Assembly: GCF_009371885.1 (NCBI RefSeq)
Contig: NZ_QLZA01000007.1
Location: forward strand, 1-64,000
DNA length: 64,000 nt
Source of the DNA: Bifidobacterium tibiigranuli
GTDB taxonomy: Bacteria; Actinomycetota; Actinomycetes; Actinomycetales; Bifidobacteriaceae
Reading direction: 5' to 3'
Shown: positions 8,883 to 16,433 of the stretch, piece after piece
Position numbering within the stretch: position 1 is the first letter of the stretch
How the letters are laid out: the number at the start of each line of letters is the position of its first letter
Program-made: the position numbers and the translations under genes
The notes under the pieces: model-generated
The model's database searches: none
The model's input: only the letters and a program-made list of their open reading frames with translations
Told to the model about the DNA's origin: nothing

Positions 8883-9959
8883 TTACCCCAGATCAGCGTC
8901 GGGAACCTCCATATCGCTGCTGCCGAAACGCGGGGTCGCCGTTGATTCGCGCTCGATGAGCTGTGGGGGGAATGCGGTGTGAGATGGCAGCCAGCGTTTT
9001 CCTGCGGGCCCTTTGTGCAGCAGTCGCAAGGTCTCCTTGACTATTGAGGCAATCGGCAGACGCAGCGAGCTTAAGGTGGGATGCACGGCTTGCGCCGTCG
9101 GGGTATCTCCTGCGCCGATGACGCAGACTTCCTCGGGAACGCGTACCGTCAGCTCATGCAGGGCGAGCAGTGCTCCTGCGGCAACGGCGTCGCTAGAGCA
9201 GATGATGGAGTCGGGGTGCCTGCCTGGTGCTGCGAAAAGCGCCATGGCGTCATCATATCCGCGCTTGACTGTGTTCGAACCGAAGGTGCTCCACGCTGGC
9301 TCGCTGTCCATATTGCGCATGCTCATCGACGTTTGGAAGGTCGTATATCGTTCCGCTGCGTCGTCGGAATCGACATCATTACCGAAGAAGGCCACGGCGC
9401 TCGCGTTGTGCGCCGAGAGATGGTCAAGGGTGATCTGCACAGCGGCGCTCTGGTCGATGCCTATCCAGTTGATGCGTGAGGAGATGACAGGTCCGGATAT
9501 CTGCACGATGGGCAGCAGCTTGGCGAGAGCGTCCAGCTCATGGTCGGGCTGCGCGTTGTCGGGAGGGACGATGACCAGTCCGTCGACTTTGCGGGCGGCC
9601 ATGGCGGCAATGCGGTCGCGCTGGGTCTGCTCATCGGAGCCTATGCCTACCACCAGCTGGCAGCCTGTGGATTCAACGGCCGGTTCCAATTCGCAGAGCA
9701 GTCCTGCCGCAAGCGCTTGGTGAGGATTGGGCAGAATGAGTCCCAGCAGGTGGGTCACGTTGCTGCGCAGCGTGCTTGCGGCATTGTTGGCGGAGTAGTG
9801 CAGTGCGTCTGCGGCCTTGAGCACGCGCCGGGCGATGCTGTCGTCCTGCGTGCGCTGCCCGTTGATCACGCGCGACACCGTCGCTGTGGACACGCCGGCC
9901 ATGGCGGCGACATCGGTGATTGAAGCGTTCGAGATGGGCATCGTCGAATCGGGTGTCAT
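8883..9959 (-). CDS. LacI-family transcriptional regulator
   Basis: The N-terminal helix-turn-helix is ITDVAAMAGVSTATVSRVIN, with the LacI hinge around HYSANNAASTLRSN. A periplasmic-binding-protein-like effector domain follows (LLGLILPNPHQALAAGLLCELE, GLVIVPPDN, RINWIGIDQ, IICSSDAVAAGALLAL). The length (358) is typical. A GGAG sequence precedes the start. The gene diverges from the ascorbate-family PTS operon, and an AAACGTTT palindrome of LacI-operator type lies in the shared region, so it probably controls that operon in response to a sugar or sugar phosphate. The ligand is unknown. Confidence 0.9.
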   Translation of the reverse strand: MTPDSTMPISNASITDVAAMAGVSTATVSRVINGQRTQDDSIARRVLKAADALHYSANNAASTLRSNVTHLLGLILPNPHQALAAGLLCELEPAVESTGCQLVVGIGSDEQTQRDRIAAMAARKVDGLVIVPPDNAQPDHELDALAKLLPIVQISGPVISSRINWIGIDQSAAVQITLDHLSAHNASAVAFFGNDVDSDDAAERYTTFQTSMSMRNMDSEPAWSTFGSNTVKRGYDDAMALFAAPGRHPDSIICSSDAVAAGALLALHELTVRVPEEVCVIGAGDTPTAQAVHPTLSSLRLPIASIVKETLRLLHKGPAGKRWLPSHTAFPPQLIERESTATPRFGSSDMEVPDADLG

Positions 9960-10197
9960 TCCTGCTCCAAACTGGTGGTGGCTCCGGGCTCGGCCTGTTC
10001 TCGTGCGGGAGAATACCGTGCAGACGGGGTCTGCGCTGGTAATGTCCGTGCAACTGGGTTCACAGATGAGTCCATATTTGGCAGGGTACTCGTGCTCAGC
10101 AACCGCGGCGTTGCGCGCATCAGTTCCAACTGTCGTTCGTCCCTGCTGCGCATGGTCGACTGAGATTCATAATACGCGTATCCGACGATTATTCAGA

Positions 10198-10205
10198 AAA
10201 CGTTT
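10198..10205. promoter_or_regulatory. Probable LacI-family operator
   Basis: The palindrome AAACGTTT sits 29 bp upstream of a TATACT -10 box and between the divergent regulator and PTS genes. LacI-family operators are commonly palindromes with a central CG. Binding by the neighbouring regulator is inferred. Confidence 0.5.
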
Positions 10206-10234
10206 ACCTTTTATAACAAGCCGATTTTAGGGTG

Positions 10235-10240
10235 TATACT
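10235..10240 (+). promoter_or_regulatory. -10 box of the PTS operon
   Basis: TATACT is close to consensus. The best upstream hexamer, TTATAA (10211-10216), is 18 bp away and weak, which would suit an activated or regulated promoter. Confidence 0.4.
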
Positions 10241-10539
10241 CAGAGGCATCGGAGAAAGCTCCGATGGCACATACAGGTGCGAATATCACCTGCAGCGCGA
10301 CAACGAGGTCGGATAATGATTCATCCATTCTCGACGCCTCGCTTGTACAAGAGCATGGCCCTGAAACGGGTTATGCGCCTTCCGGGCGAGGTCGGCGGCA
10401 ACTGACCAAGTCTCGCGGGCACGACATGTCGCCATCGAATGCAAGTACCCGATTCGCGCCGGGCATGAGCCCAGCCGAACACAGGATGCGCGCTGATGCG
10501 ACATGTGCAGTGCGCCGAACTCACGAAAGGACGTACGCT
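10241..10539 (+). other. Long untranslated leader of the PTS operon
   Basis: About 300 bases lie between the -10 box and the EIIA start. The leader holds a small hairpin (CAGGTG...CACCTG, around 10275-10293). The EIIA frame stays open here, but the encoded residues have no family similarity and the real start is at 10540. Confidence 0.4.
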
Positions 10540-10989
10540 ATGTCCGCTGACATTGACGGATTCCTGCCTGACAGCTCGTTTCTGCTGGACGTTGAAGCCG
10601 CAGACTGGAAGGATGCCATCCGATTGGCAGGGCAAGGTCTGGTCGCTTCCGGATTCACCACTGAGGCCTACACCGAGGAGATGATTGGCACGGTCGAGAA
10701 GATGGGACCGTATATCGTCATCGCTCCGGGCATGGCGCTCGCGCATTCGAGGCCGTCCGACGCTGTGCTGCATACCGGGCTGAGCTGGGTGCGGCTGAGC
10801 ACGCCAGTGGAGTTTGGCAGCAAGCGCAATGATCCGGTGTCGCTGGTGATCGGCTTGGCCGGCCGCGATGAGAATGAGCATATCGCCGTGATGTCGGCGA
10901 TTGCCTCGGCCTTGTCGAATGCAGACAAAAGAGCGCAGCTGGCCACGGCTTCCACGCCTGAGAGCATCCGTGCCATCTTGGAATCCTGA
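10540..10989 (+). CDS. PTS EIIA component, ascorbate/mannitol-fructose type
   Basis: This cytoplasmic phosphocarrier moves phosphate from HPr to EIIB. It has 149 residues, with the EIIA signature MALAHSRPSDAV, whose His (about 69) is the expected phosphorylation site. The downstream LSWVRLSTPVEFGSKRNDPVSLVIGLAG matches UlaC-type proteins. The frame is open upstream, but ATG 10540 is chosen because GAAAGGA lies at 10525-10531 and the domain begins here. It heads an EIIA-EIIB-EIIC operon. No ascorbate catabolic genes (ulaD/E/F) are nearby, so the true substrate is uncertain. Confidence 0.88.
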   Translation: MSADIDGFLPDSSFLLDVEAADWKDAIRLAGQGLVASGFTTEAYTEEMIGTVEKMGPYIVIAPGMALAHSRPSDAVLHTGLSWVRLSTPVEFGSKRNDPVSLVIGLAGRDENEHIAVMSAIASALSNADKRAQLATASTPESIRAILES

Positions 10990-11095
10990 TTGTCCCCGGC
11001 AGCGCATCCTGCCGGAGCATCCATTGTCTCGGTGCGGTTCGTCCGTCCGGGCAGACCCAAATCAACAAAGAACCAAAGTTAAGAATTGAGGAATT

Positions 11096-11368
11096 ATGAA
11101 CATCCTATGCGTATGCGGCAATGGCATCGGCACTTCGGTGCTGCTGAAGATCAATGTCGAATCCGCCGCCGCCGATCTTGATATGGACGTCACCGTCACG
11201 ACGTCCGACGCCGGCAGTGCCAAGGGCACGGCGAATATGAACGATCTCGTGCTCACCTCCGCGGAATTGGCGCCGGAGCTTGAAGGCACCACAACCCCCG
11301 TCGAAGTCGTGAACAATTTCATGGATACCGACGAAATCACAACCATTCTGGAGAAGTACGCCGACTGA
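11096..11368 (+). CDS. PTS EIIB component, ascorbate family
   Basis: This 90-residue protein begins MNILCVCGNGIGTS. The Cys in the CGNGIGTS loop (Cys7) is the phosphocysteine site of lactose/ascorbate-type EIIB proteins. It transfers phosphate from EIIA to the sugar bound by EIIC. A gap of about 107 bp separates it from EIIA and 49 bp from EIIC. GAGG lies just before the ATG. Size and ending match UlaB proteins. Confidence 0.9.
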   Translation: MNILCVCGNGIGTSVLLKINVESAAADLDMDVTVTTSDAGSAKGTANMNDLVLTSAELAPELEGTTTPVEVVNNFMDTDEITTILEKYAD

Positions 11369-11417
11369 TGTGGTTGCCGCGATGAAGCGGAACCCATCAT
11401 CATAGAAAGATACAATC

Positions 11418-12947
11418 ATGAATGTCTTCATGCTCGTGCTGAATTTCATCAGCAAGGAGATTCTCAACGTCCCCGCCTACCTCATCGGCATTGTCGCCGC
11501 AGTCGGCCTCATCGCACTCAAACGCAACGTCGGACAGGTCGTGTCAGGCGCGCTGAAGGCCGCCATGGGCTACCTGATTCTCGGTGCCGGCGCCACAGTC
11601 GTCACTGCAGCGCTTGCCCCGTTCGGTGAGCTTGTGCTCAAGTCGACTGGCGCTCACGGCGTCGTGCCGACCAATGAGGTCATCGTCGGTCAGGCTTCCA
11701 GCCAGTTCGGCTCGGCCTCGGCCTATATCATCGTGCTGAGCTTCATCATCATGCTGCTGGCCGCACGGTTCACGCCGCTCAAATACGTGTTCCTCACCGG
11801 CCACCATATGGTGTTCATGTCGATGATGCTCGCCATCGTGCTGTCCTTTGGCTTTGGCGCCAAGAACCAGTGGCTCGTCGTGCTGCTTGGCTCAGTGCTC
11901 ATGGGCGTCATCATGGTCGTGATGCCTGCCTTCGCACAGCCCTTCATGAACCGTGTGACCGGAAGCGACAAGCTTTCGATCGGCCACTTCAACACCTTGG
12001 GCTACATCGTCTCGGGTGCTGTCGGCGCGGCCTCCGGCAAGAAATCGAAGTCCACTGAGGATATCAACTTCCCCAAGGGCCTGAGCTTCCTGCGCGACTC
12101 CATGGTCTCCACTACGCTGCTCATGGTCATCCTGTATCTGATCTTCTCCGTCTGGGGTGCCATCGTGCTGCCGGCCAAGACCGCGTTCAAGATCTTCGCC
12201 TCCAACCCTGATAACTACGGCTCGTTCTTCATGGCCGCGTTCGCGCAGGCTTTGCAGTTCGGCATCGGCGTGAGCATCATCCTCTACGGCGTGCGCATCA
12301 TCCTGGGTGAGCTTGTCCCCGCCTTCCAAGGCATCGCGAACAAGGTCGTGCCGGGTGCCAAGCCTGCGCTCGACATCCCGATCGTGTTCCCCTATGGCGC
12401 GAATGCTTCGCTCATCGGCTTCCTCTCCAGCTTCGTCGGCGGCCTGGTGGCGCTGGGCATCATCGCAGTATGGCTCGGGCCGGTGTGGGGCGTCGCGCTG
12501 ATTCTGCCCGGCATGGTGCCTCACTTCTTCGATGGCGGTGGTGCCGGCGTATTCGGCAACGCGACTGGCGGGCGTGTCGGCGCTATTGCAGGCGCGTTCA
12601 TCAATGGCATGCTCATTACCTTCCTGCCCGCGGCGCTGATGACCGTCATGGGCAGCTTCGGCCTGTCCAACTCGACCTTCGGCGACTCGGACTTCGGTTG
12701 GTACGGCATCGTCGTGGGCAACCTGGTGCACATGGGCCCGGTGGGCGGCGCGATTTCGCTGTTCGTCTTCGCCGTTATCCTGTTCGCCGTGGCCTGGGTC
12801 TGGCAGGTCAAGGTCGTGAATAAGGGCTGGCTGCCTGGCGTCAAGCACGCTGAGTTCATTGAGCAGGTCAAGGCTGAAGAGAAGGCCGCCAAGGCTGCTG
12901 CACGGGCTGCCAAGGCCGTCAAGAACACGGACGCAGCCAAGGCTTGA
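11418..12947 (+). CDS. PTS EIIC permease, ascorbate family (UlaA/SgaT-like)
   Basis: This is a polytopic membrane permease of 509 residues, with roughly ten or more hydrophobic segments. UlaA-type landmarks include the opening ...LNFISKEILNVPAYLIGIVAAVGLIALKR and the region PHFFDGGGAGVFGNATGG with several Gly residues. It ends in a Lys/Ala-rich cytoplasmic tail. It completes the EIIA-EIIB-EIIC operon and is followed by a strong hairpin. The transported compound is uncertain: the family includes ascorbate transporters, but no ascorbate pathway genes are visible here. Confidence 0.92.
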   Translation: MNVFMLVLNFISKEILNVPAYLIGIVAAVGLIALKRNVGQVVSGALKAAMGYLILGAGATVVTAALAPFGELVLKSTGAHGVVPTNEVIVGQASSQFGSASAYIIVLSFIIMLLAARFTPLKYVFLTGHHMVFMSMMLAIVLSFGFGAKNQWLVVLLGSVLMGVIMVVMPAFAQPFMNRVTGSDKLSIGHFNTLGYIVSGAVGAASGKKSKSTEDINFPKGLSFLRDSMVSTTLLMVILYLIFSVWGAIVLPAKTAFKIFASNPDNYGSFFMAAFAQALQFGIGVSIILYGVRIILGELVPAFQGIANKVVPGAKPALDIPIVFPYGANASLIGFLSSFVGGLVALGIIAVWLGPVWGVALILPGMVPHFFDGGGAGVFGNATGGRVGAIAGAFINGMLITFLPAALMTVMGSFGLSNSTFGDSDFGWYGIVVGNLVHMGPVGGAISLFVFAVILFAVAWVWQVKVVNKGWLPGVKHAEFIEQVKAEEKAAKAAARAAKAVKNTDAAKA

Positions 12948-12978
12948 GTCCAAGAGTCCCCAGTTGTTGGGTAAAAAA

Positions 12979-13012
12979 TAATGCCGGACGCAGCGAACTG
13001 CGTCCGGCATTA
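12979..13012. terminator. Perfect 15-bp hairpin terminator
   Basis: TAATGCCGGACGCAG (12979-12993) pairs perfectly with its complement at 12998-13012 around a CGAA loop. It lies between convergent EIIC (plus) and ptsH (minus). An A-rich run just upstream gives a U-tract for the minus strand. Confidence 0.85.
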
Positions 13013-13042
13013 CTGTATTCGTAGCCTAATAAAGGCTGGCAA

Positions 13043-13312
13043 TCACTCGCTTGCGGCGATGGTGGCGGCGAGCTTGTCAGCCACGGATTCGGCGTCGTCG
13101 CCGTCCACGGTGATGGTCACTTCGTCGTTCTGCTTGATGCCCAGACCCATGACGGACAGAATGCTGCCGGCGTTCACGCCTGCGCTGCTGGGATCCTTCG
13201 AGATGGTCACCTTGGCTCCGCTGGCGGCGGCCGCCTGCGCGAATTGGGAGGCCGGGCGTGCGTGGATGCCTACGGGGTCGGTGATGGTGATGGTGCGGGT
13301 TGCTGTTGACAT
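13043..13312 (-). CDS. ptsH: Phosphocarrier protein HPr
   Basis: This 89-residue general PTS carrier accepts phosphate from enzyme I and passes it to EIIA components. The active-site His is in DPVGIHARPAS (His17). The second signature, AGSILSVMGLGI, keeps a Ser (Ser50) at the position that HPr kinase modifies in Firmicutes, although no such kinase is visible here. AAAGGAG precedes the ATG. It diverges from ptsI, unlike the ptsHI operon of many bacteria. Confidence 0.96.
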   Translation of the reverse strand: MSTATRTITITDPVGIHARPASQFAQAAAASGAKVTISKDPSSAGVNAGSILSVMGLGIKQNDEVTITVDGDDAESVADKLAATIAASE

Positions 13313-13355
13313 GCAACGCTCCTTTGAGTTTGAGCAGTGTCCTGCTGGGCATGCT

Positions 13356-13408
13356 GCGACATAACGTTGTCGCGTTTTAGTCTAGCATGGGTATGGAAAA
13401 TCTAGACT
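13356..13408. promoter_or_regulatory. Inverted repeats in the ptsH-ptsI divergent region
   Basis: Two symmetric elements are present: GCGACA...TGTCGC (13356-13373, with an AACGTT core) and AGTCTAG...CTAGACT (13379-13385 and 13402-13408). Both are of regulator-binding size. The second might also form a transcript hairpin. Confidence 0.4.
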
Positions 13409-13485
13409 GGGAGGCTGACTCGCCCTGTCGTGGCTTTTTTCTAGGTGTCTCGATATACTGACAAAGATTTGGAGAAAGGACTCTG

Positions 13486-15135
13486 ATGATTATTACAGGT
13501 GTTGGCATTGGCCGTGGCACGGCTATAGGGCCGGTTATCCGCATGGCTTCAGCGTTGAAGGAACCGCAGGACATCGCGCGCGGCGCGGGCTTGGACGCGC
13601 AAAGCGAAATCAAGCGCGTCAAGGCTTCGCTGGACGCGGTCAATGCGGATTTGAACGCCCGTGCCGAGGCCGCGTCGCATGGCGACGAGGGAACCCGGCA
13701 GGCAGCGGCAATACTCGAAGCTTTGGCGCAGATGGCGGGGGACCCGACACTGCTGGACTCCATCAGCAAGCTCGTCGAGCAGGGTAAAACCGCTGATCGC
13801 GCCGTGTTCGAGGGCTTCGCAGGCTTTGAGCAGACGCTCACCTCGCTCGGTGGCTACATGGCCGAGCGCGCAGGTGATCTGCACGATGTCGGGCAGCGCG
13901 TGATCGCCAATCTGCTTGGCGTTCCCGCCCCAGGCGTGCCGCAGAGCGACCATCCATTCGTGCTGGTCGCCGAGGATCTGTCTCCTGCCGACACGGCTGC
14001 GCTGGATATGCACAACACGCTGGCCATCGTCACCACTCAGGGCGGGCCGACCAGCCATACCGCGATTCTGGCCCGTGCTCGCGGCATCGTCGCCGTGGTT
14101 TCCGCATCCCGGGCCAGCGATTTGACCAATGGCACGACTGTCATTGTCAGCGCCGCGAAGGGCGAGATCACCGTCGACCCGAGCGACAAGGAAATCGAAA
14201 CGGCCAAGGCAGCTCAGTCCTCGGCTGCTCAGGCCAAGGACCTGCGCGGCAAGCCCGGTGCGCTCAAGGATGGCACGCCCATCCCGCTGCTGGCCAATGT
14301 CGGCAAGCCGAAGGACGCCGATGCGGCGCTCGAATACGGCGCTGAAGGCGTGGGCTTGTTCCGCAGCGAGTTCCTGTTCATCGGTAATTCCGAGCCGCCC
14401 AGCGTCGAGGAGCAGGCCAAGGCCTATGCCGAGCTGCTCAGCCGTTTCCCGGGCAAGAAGGTCGTCATCCGCATGCTCGACGCGGGCGCGGATAAGCCCC
14501 TGCCGTTCCTGACCCCCGAGGACGAGCCGAACCCGGCGCTCGGTCTGCGAGGTCTGCGCACGCTCAAGGCGCATATGCAGGTGCTCGAAGACCAGCTCGA
14601 GGCGCTCGTTGAAGCCGATCGCGCCACTAACGCGCACCTGTGGGTCATGGCCCCGATGATCGCCGATCAGTATGAGAGCGAATACTTCGTCAAGCTCGGC
14701 AAGTCGAAGGGCCTGAAGTTCGTCGGCTCGATGGCCGAGGTTCCTTCGATCGCCCTGATGGCGAACGAGGTCGCTGAAGTGGCCGACTTCGTCTCGATCG
14801 GTACGAACGACCTGACCCAGTACACGCTGGCCGCCGACCGTACGCTCGGCTCCGTGGCCAACTACCAGACTGCTTGGCACCCGGCCGTGCTGCGCAACAT
14901 CAAGCTCATCGCCGACGCCGGCAAGGCGCATGACATGCCGGTGGGCGTGTGCGGCGAAGCTGCGGCTGACCCGGATCTGGCCGTCGTGCTCGCCGGCCTC
15001 GGCGTCACCTCGCTGTCGATGACCCCTGTGGCCCTCGACGACGTGCGCGCCGAACTGGCCAAGTACACGCTGCAAGAGGCGCAGGAGAAGGCCAAGCGGG
15101 CCCTCGCCGGCGAGTTCTACCACCCAGCCGAGTAA
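13486..15135 (+). CDS. ptsI: PTS enzyme I (phosphoenolpyruvate-protein phosphotransferase)
   Basis: This enzyme starts the PTS cascade by autophosphorylation from PEP and phosphorylates HPr. The active His191 is in GGPTSHTAILARARGI. The PEP-binding barrel shows GLFRSEFLF, RMLDAGADKPLPF, NPALGLRG, FVSIGTNDLTQY and a catalytic Cys in MPVGVCGEAA. The length of 549 is close to the usual ~570. A GAAAGGA ribosome binding site precedes the ATG. It is divergent from ptsH and followed by two hairpins. Confidence 0.97.
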   Translation: MIITGVGIGRGTAIGPVIRMASALKEPQDIARGAGLDAQSEIKRVKASLDAVNADLNARAEAASHGDEGTRQAAAILEALAQMAGDPTLLDSISKLVEQGKTADRAVFEGFAGFEQTLTSLGGYMAERAGDLHDVGQRVIANLLGVPAPGVPQSDHPFVLVAEDLSPADTAALDMHNTLAIVTTQGGPTSHTAILARARGIVAVVSASRASDLTNGTTVIVSAAKGEITVDPSDKEIETAKAAQSSAAQAKDLRGKPGALKDGTPIPLLANVGKPKDADAALEYGAEGVGLFRSEFLFIGNSEPPSVEEQAKAYAELLSRFPGKKVVIRMLDAGADKPLPFLTPEDEPNPALGLRGLRTLKAHMQVLEDQLEALVEADRATNAHLWVMAPMIADQYESEYFVKLGKSKGLKFVGSMAEVPSIALMANEVAEVADFVSIGTNDLTQYTLAADRTLGSVANYQTAWHPAVLRNIKLIADAGKAHDMPVGVCGEAAADPDLAVVLAGLGVTSLSMTPVALDDVRAELAKYTLQEAQEKAKRALAGEFYHPAE

Positions 15136-15150
15136 TACATAACCAATCCA

Positions 15151-15238
15151 TTGGCCTGCCGGGTTCAATCCCGACATGGCCAAACCGACGCCATTAACCA
15201 GCGGGGCCCTGCGCATTACCCATGTGCAGGGCCCCGCT
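15151..15238 (+). terminator. Two consecutive hairpins after ptsI
   Basis: The first (15151-15183) pairs TTGGCC and CGGG with CCCG and GGCCAA around TTCAAT, with one bulge. The second (15200-15216 with 15222-15238) is a 17-bp GC-rich stem with one G-T pair. The first resembles a tRNA T-arm by eye but does not fold as one. Confidence 0.6.
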
Positions 15239-15300
15239 GATATGTGCGGTGCCTGATATGCGAAGTGCTGTGCCTATGACACATGGCAGATGGCTGTCTC

Positions 15301-15475
15301 GCGTAGCCTTTTGTACGCTAACTTAGGCTTACCGTACAAAACGTTACGCAGAACAGCCATTTCCCGTCGCATTCTATACGTCAAGGTCGCGTTACCGTAC
15401 AAAAGACTACGCACAATGGCTGTTTTGCATCGCATTTCATACAGGACACTGGCGTTAGCGTACAAAACATGACGC
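15301..15475. repeat. Four copies of a CGTACAAAA-N4-ACGC motif
   Basis: The gap between ptsI and the PEBP gene (15239-15761) has no convincing gene. Copies lie at 15333-15349, 15396-15412 and 15459-15475 on the plus strand and at 15301-15317 inverted. The three direct copies are exactly 63 bp apart, the same spacing as the related repeat at 1769-1873. Confidence 0.75.
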
Positions 15476-15480
15476 TGAAA

Positions 15481-15590
15481 CGTCACAAATCCCGCACTAT
15501 TACGAGGGTCCTGCGAGAATTGTGATGTCTGAGGCAGTTCAAACGTCACAATTCCCGCATAAGCCGCGTAATCATGCGGGAGTTGTGACA
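15481..15590. repeat. Paired inverted repeats CGTCACAA-x-TCCCGCA
   Basis: The element at 15544-15560 pairs with 15574-15590 over 17 bp with two differences. The related element at 15481-15496 pairs imperfectly with 15512-15527. The result is two adjacent stem-loops built from the same ~16-bp word, starting 63 bp apart. Confidence 0.65.
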
Positions 15591-15761
15591 TTTGAGACCA
15601 TGGGCCGTGTCTTCGCTCACATGTCTTGAGCAGCTTTATCCGCTCGCTCAAACGGACTTGACCCCCATGCGACACGCCGAATGGCGTGCAATATGGCCGC
15701 AATCCGTTGTTCGCGCGTTATTCTCCTAGGGCAAGTCAGCGCGGTGGGGGATACTGGATTC

Positions 15762-16322
15762 ATGAGAGTCTCAGCTGATTTCACCGTCGTCCCCGATGAG
15801 TTCGCCGCCGCAGCGCCGCCGGAGAACCTCATCGATGGGACGCCCGTCGTCTCCTTCCCGTTCTACATCGATAATCTCGACCCATCCGCCCAGTATCTGC
15901 ACTGGCAGTTCGTCGACCCTGATTCGATTCCCGTCTGCGGATTCGAGTGGATCCATTGGGGTGTGGCGAATGTGCCCATCGACGCGCTCATGTTCGATTT
16001 CAACGATTCGCACGCGCTGCAGATTCCGCCGGACTTCTCGCGCACGCTGCCCTCGATGATTCCTGAGGCCATCCAAGGCCGGACTTCGGCGGCAAGCAAG
16101 TTCGTCGGGAAAAGCGACCCGGCTGTGACCATGCGCTATAACGGCCCCACGCCGCCCGACAAGCTGCACGGCTATGAGCTGCAGGTCTGGGCCACCGCAT
16201 CGCCGCTGCCGGGCTTGCGCCAAGGCTTCTGGCTCAACGAGCTGCTGCACGCGCTGCACAGCTACGAGGGCCCGCTCGATCATGGCGGCATCGTCTTGGA
16301 GTACGGTCCGAAAAGCGACTGA
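15762..16322 (+). CDS. PEBP-like protein (YbhB/YbcL family)
   Basis: This 186-residue phosphatidylethanolamine-binding-protein-like fold has YbhB-type features: YLHWQFVDPDSIPVCGFEWIHWGVANVP near the middle and YNGPTPPDKLHGYELQVWA towards the end, matching the usual YxGPxPPxG-HxYxFxxYA. Bacterial members are cytoplasmic or periplasmic ligand binders whose role is mostly unknown. The frame is open 81 bases further upstream, but ATG 15762 is chosen because the domain begins there and a G-rich stretch precedes it. No signal peptide is seen. It stands alone. Confidence 0.85.
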   Translation: MRVSADFTVVPDEFAAAAPPENLIDGTPVVSFPFYIDNLDPSAQYLHWQFVDPDSIPVCGFEWIHWGVANVPIDALMFDFNDSHALQIPPDFSRTLPSMIPEAIQGRTSAASKFVGKSDPAVTMRYNGPTPPDKLHGYELQVWATASPLPGLRQGFWLNELLHALHSYEGPLDHGGIVLEYGPKSD

Positions 16323-16433
16323 ATGCCGGGCGCGGCAAGACACATAGACAATCAAATAGACAATAAGACAATAAGTAATTAGGCGACTGCGCCAACATAC
16401 ACAAGCATATACAAGCAAAGGAAGCAACAGCAT

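Noticed and set aside
10264-10539. N-terminal extension of the PTS EIIA protein
   Set aside because: The frame is open, but EIIA similarity and a good ribosome binding site begin at 10540. The extension covers the operon leader.
15151-15183. tRNA-like T-arm (GGGTTCAATCCC) after ptsI
   Set aside because: The stem is 4 bp with a 6-nt loop and there is no acceptor, D or anticodon arm. It folds better as a terminator hairpin.
13549-15216. Long open frame (555 codons) antisense to ptsI
   Set aside because: It mirrors a clear enzyme I gene in GC-rich DNA, has no recognisable domain and no ribosome binding site. The same holds for long antisense frames opposite glf, topA, the dipeptidase, fhs, the priming transferase, the DUF4012 gene and the ABC importer.
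15301-15590. CRISPR-like array of repeats spaced 63 bp
   Set aside because: The repeated words are short and imperfect, some are inverted, the intervening DNA is itself partly repeated, and no cas genes are near.
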